NCBI GenBank assembly: GCA_963811225.1
Contig: CAWEQO010000007.1
Location: forward strand, 62,001 to 126,000
Direction: 5' to 3'
From: CAWEQO01 sp963811225
Lineage (GTDB): Bacteria > Chloroflexota > Anaerolineae > Anaerolineales > Anaerolineaceae
DNA: 64,000 nt
Shown: one piece after another, positions 62,138 to 64,000 of the stretch
How the letters are laid out: every line of letters starts with the position of its first letter
Position numbering within the stretch: the first letter of the stretch is position 1
Translations under genes and position numbers: made by a program
Notes under the pieces: generated by a model
What the model was told of the DNA's origin: nothing
Databases searched by the model: none
What the model saw: the letters and a program-made list of their open reading frames with translations, nothing else

Positions 62138-63483
62138 AAATCCACAAAATAGGCGCTGGCAGCCCGGTCGATCAAGTCGTTCGTGAGAGCCGGTTCGACG
62201 CCGATATAGCGGCTGATGTCGACGATCTGATCGCACAGATCGCGTGGGTGAGAGGCACGCAGCTTGCGGTTGCGCTTAATGTACCACTCTTGCAGCAGAT
62301 AGGCGAGGCCTTGATCGTTATAGGTCACTCCCTTTTGCTGGGCAACCCGCCGGAAGATCTCCCGGTAGGCCTCGTAATCGGGGTCGTTGATCTCCACCTT
62401 ATGGCGCAGGCGGCGCAGGAAGGCCTCGTCGACCAGGTCGCGCGGCGGCAGATTGGTGGCGAAGATGACCAGCACGTCGAAGGGGATCTCGATCTTGCGA
62501 CCGGTATGCAAGGTCAGGTAATCCTGGCGCATTTCGAGCGGTACGATCCAGCGGTTGAGCAGGTCGCGCGGGCGCACCAGCTGACGGCCAAAGTCATCGA
62601 TTAGCAAGATGCCGCCGTTGGCTTTAACCTGAAAGGGGGCTTCGTAAAACTTGTTCACGTCATCGAAAACCAGGTCGAGGCCCTGGAGGGTCAGCTCGCC
62701 GCCGACCATGATGAAGGGCCGGTGGATCTTCACCCAGCGCGCATCCCGGCGCGCGCTGCCGCGCATGGAACTGCCGTTCATATCGATCGATTCGTCTTCC
62801 TGGGCGAGCTTATGGTTGAGTGAATCGTACAGCTTGACCACGTGGCCTTCAACGTAAAGGGCATAGGGGATGTAAATGTCTTGCGAGAGGATCAGGTTGC
62901 CAATGGCGCGGGCGACGCTGGTCTTGCCGTTGCCGGGAGGGCCATACAAGAAGATGGAGGTATTCGAGTTGACTGCAGGGCCGATCATCTCGAAGGTGTT
63001 TTCGTCGATGACCAGGCTGGACAGAACCTGGCGCATGTTACGCTGAGTGACCAGCATGGTCCTGCGGCTTTGCTTCATGCAGGCGTCGCCATAAGCCTGG
63101 AGCGGCACCGGCGCCGGGCCAACATACTGACTGCGCTCCAGCGCTTCACGGGCGTGTTCGATGCCTGCCCCGGTGATCGCCCAGACATAGGCGCCTTCAC
63201 CCAAGCCCACGGTTTGGGCCGAGCGCACTTCCAGCAGCTTCTCGCGCTTCAGCGATTCCAGCGCCAAATCGATGATACCGGAGAATGGCAGGGCCACCTC
63301 TTCGGCAATCTTGAAGCCCGATAAGTACCCCTGATAGTACATCAGCTTGAGGATCAGATCCTGCAGCCAAAGCATCGTCAGACCGGTCTCTTCGATGGTT
63401 GTGACAGGAGCAGGGACAAAGGGAGCATCCGCTTCCGCGTGATTCGCCGGTTGGCTAGCAGGTCGCTTCGATGTAATCGCCAT
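62134..63483 (-). CDS. AAA+ ATPase with N-terminal helical domain
   Basis: 449 residues. Residues 1-150 are a helical and winged-helix-like region (KIAEEVALPFSGIIDLALES). The AAA core has Walker A LYGPPGNGKTSVARAI, Walker B GGILLIDDFGRQ, sensor-1 region VIFATNLPPRDL and arginine-finger candidate FLRRLRHKVE. It lies at the head of an operon with GDPD, a dehydratase and GH3. The arrangement resembles MoxR/RavA-like chaperone ATPases only in general terms; the substrate is unknown. Confidence 0.82.
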   Translation of the reverse strand: MAITSKRPASQPANHAEADAPFVPAPVTTIEETGLTMLWLQDLILKLMYYQGYLSGFKIAEEVALPFSGIIDLALESLKREKLLEVRSAQTVGLGEGAYVWAITGAGIEHAREALERSQYVGPAPVPLQAYGDACMKQSRRTMLVTQRNMRQVLSSLVIDENTFEMIGPAVNSNTSIFLYGPPGNGKTSVARAIGNLILSQDIYIPYALYVEGHVVKLYDSLNHKLAQEDESIDMNGSSMRGSARRDARWVKIHRPFIMVGGELTLQGLDLVFDDVNKFYEAPFQVKANGGILLIDDFGRQLVRPRDLLNRWIVPLEMRQDYLTLHTGRKIEIPFDVLVIFATNLPPRDLVDEAFLRRLRHKVEINDPDYEAYREIFRRVAQQKGVTYNDQGLAYLLQEWYIKRNRKLRASHPRDLCDQIVDISRYIGVEPALTNDLIDRAASAYFVDL

Positions 63484-63606
63484 GGCATTCTCTCCAGGAT
63501 CAAAGGCTATTGTTTTTAGATGGAATAATCGCTGATTTTTATTATAGCATGCCGCACATTTTAAGATTCTATACGGGCGGCTTACAGTTCGGTCGTATAT
63601 TTTTTT

Positions 63607-63641
63607 GTTCTACACCATCGACCATGGTTACGATGTAGAAC
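63607..63641. other. Hairpin downstream of recJ
   Basis: GTTCTAC-ATCG and CGAT-GTAGAAC pair with a 3-nt bulge and a 10-nt loop. It is preceded by a T7 run on the plus strand but lacks a T run on the minus strand, so a terminator role for recJ is uncertain. Confidence 0.4.
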
Positions 63642-63650
63642 CAATCGTCT

Positions 63651-64000
63651 TTAATTCTCTTCCCCGGCGGGCTTCAAATCGCGCACGTTGAGCTGCATGT
63701 ACTCCCGGTGGTTGTACTTGTTTTTCTCGAACGCATACAACACGTCCACCCGCTCAGGCATATTCTCGGCCCAGTGGCCCTGGCGGAAGGCGATGGCGTC
63801 GTAGACGATGCCGCCGTCACTGAGACTCAGGCGCAGGTGGCTCTTGTCCCGGCCAACGGTGCGGAAGCGCTGCACTTTTAAGTCCCTGGACACAAACAAG
63901 ACTGCCGGATTGTCGACGCCGGTGGGTTCCAACATTTGAATGAAACTGAGGATATCGTTCGGCCGCAGCTGGGCAAGGGTAACTTCCATATCGGCCCGCA
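63651..64000 (-). CDS. recJ: Single-stranded-DNA-specific exonuclease RecJ, C-terminal part
   Basis: The frame is open to the window edge, so the gene begins beyond it; the ATG at 63989 is internal. The visible 116 residues match the RecJ OB-fold end: IQMLEPTGVDNPAVLFVSRD, RTVGRDKSHLRLSL, YDAIAFRQGHW and YMQLNVRDLKPA. RecJ degrades single-stranded DNA 5' to 3' in recombination and mismatch repair; its DHH catalytic domain lies outside the window. Confidence 0.85.
   Translation of the reverse strand, partial: RADMEVTLAQLRPNDILSFIQMLEPTGVDNPAVLFVSRDLKVQRFRTVGRDKSHLRLSLSDGGIVYDAIAFRQGHWAENMPERVDVLYAFEKNKYNHREYMQLNVRDLKPAGEEN

Noticed and set aside
61391..62236. Longer start for the GDPD gene
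   Set aside because: The extra 33 residues are the ATPase 3' end in another frame; ATG 62137 with the ATGA overlap is preferred.

Overview
The window reads as chromosomal DNA of a member of the Chloroflexota, most likely class Anaerolineae. The evidence is a high-GC genome, an alternative complex III (act) operon, secreted proteins and lipoproteins with Pro/Thr-rich stalks, a membrane-anchored YvcK, and GT9 heptosyltransferase-like enzymes without any LPS pathway genes. This placement is inferred from gene content, not from a phylogeny. No rRNA, tRNA, CRISPR array, transposase or phage gene was found.

Layout. 1-9.4 kb: end of a sugar-binding ABC transporter protein, a degenerate response regulator, a surface protein with a sortase-like tail, a HAD phosphatase, a phytoene-desaturase-like oxidoreductase, PEP carboxylase, a PIN-domain protein and a DUF488 protein. 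9.6-13.7 kb: a 1304-residue fusion of a transglutaminase-like domain to full-length UvrA, behind a promoter whose -10 is covered by a palindrome. 13.8-18.2 kb: a PQQ-type beta-propeller protein with an altered heme motif, an MFS transporter and a VIT1/CCC1-like protein. 18.8-26.3 kb: actABCDEF, with actB broken by about five single-base indels. 26.3-38.6 kb: CPBP protease, two tandem GT9 genes, methyltransferase, nucleotide cyclase, deoxynucleoside kinase plus a luciferase-like oxidoreductase, galT, an ECF sigma/anti-sigma/bactofilin-like operon and a lipoprotein. 38.7-48.8 kb, mostly minus strand: a REP-like inverted repeat, nadD, obg, a cyclic 2,3-diphosphoglycerate synthetase-like gene, argS, rpsT with a long structured leader, pgk, gap and yvcK (one frameshift). 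48.9-64 kb: ROK kinase, class III aminotransferase, sensor kinase, a CpXC coiled-coil protein, a lipoprotein, divergent FHA-winged-helix and Ser/Thr kinase genes, a four-gene operon (AAA ATPase, GDPD, threonine dehydratase-like, GH3) and the 3' end of recJ.

How the parts fit. The act operon encodes a quinol-oxidising respiratory complex, and no terminal oxidase lies beside it. pgk, gap, the cyclic-DPG enzyme, PEP carboxylase, YvcK and ROK glucokinase form a loose central-carbon neighbourhood. Envelope functions recur: GT9, GH3, bactofilin, lipoproteins and an ECF sigma system. Phospho-signalling is represented by the Ser/Thr kinase with its divergent FHA DNA-binding protein, the GAF/PAS histidine kinase and the pseudo-receiver.

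Most convergent gene pairs are separated by perfect or near-perfect inverted repeats of 19-30 bp per arm, often overlapping stop codons. The strongest candidates for new biology are the transglutaminase-UvrA fusion with its operator-like promoter, the structured RNA upstream of rpsT, the FHA-DNA-binding/kinase pair and the AXXCH quinoprotein. The indels in actB and yvcK may be consensus errors, so frame-dependent claims near them need raw reads.
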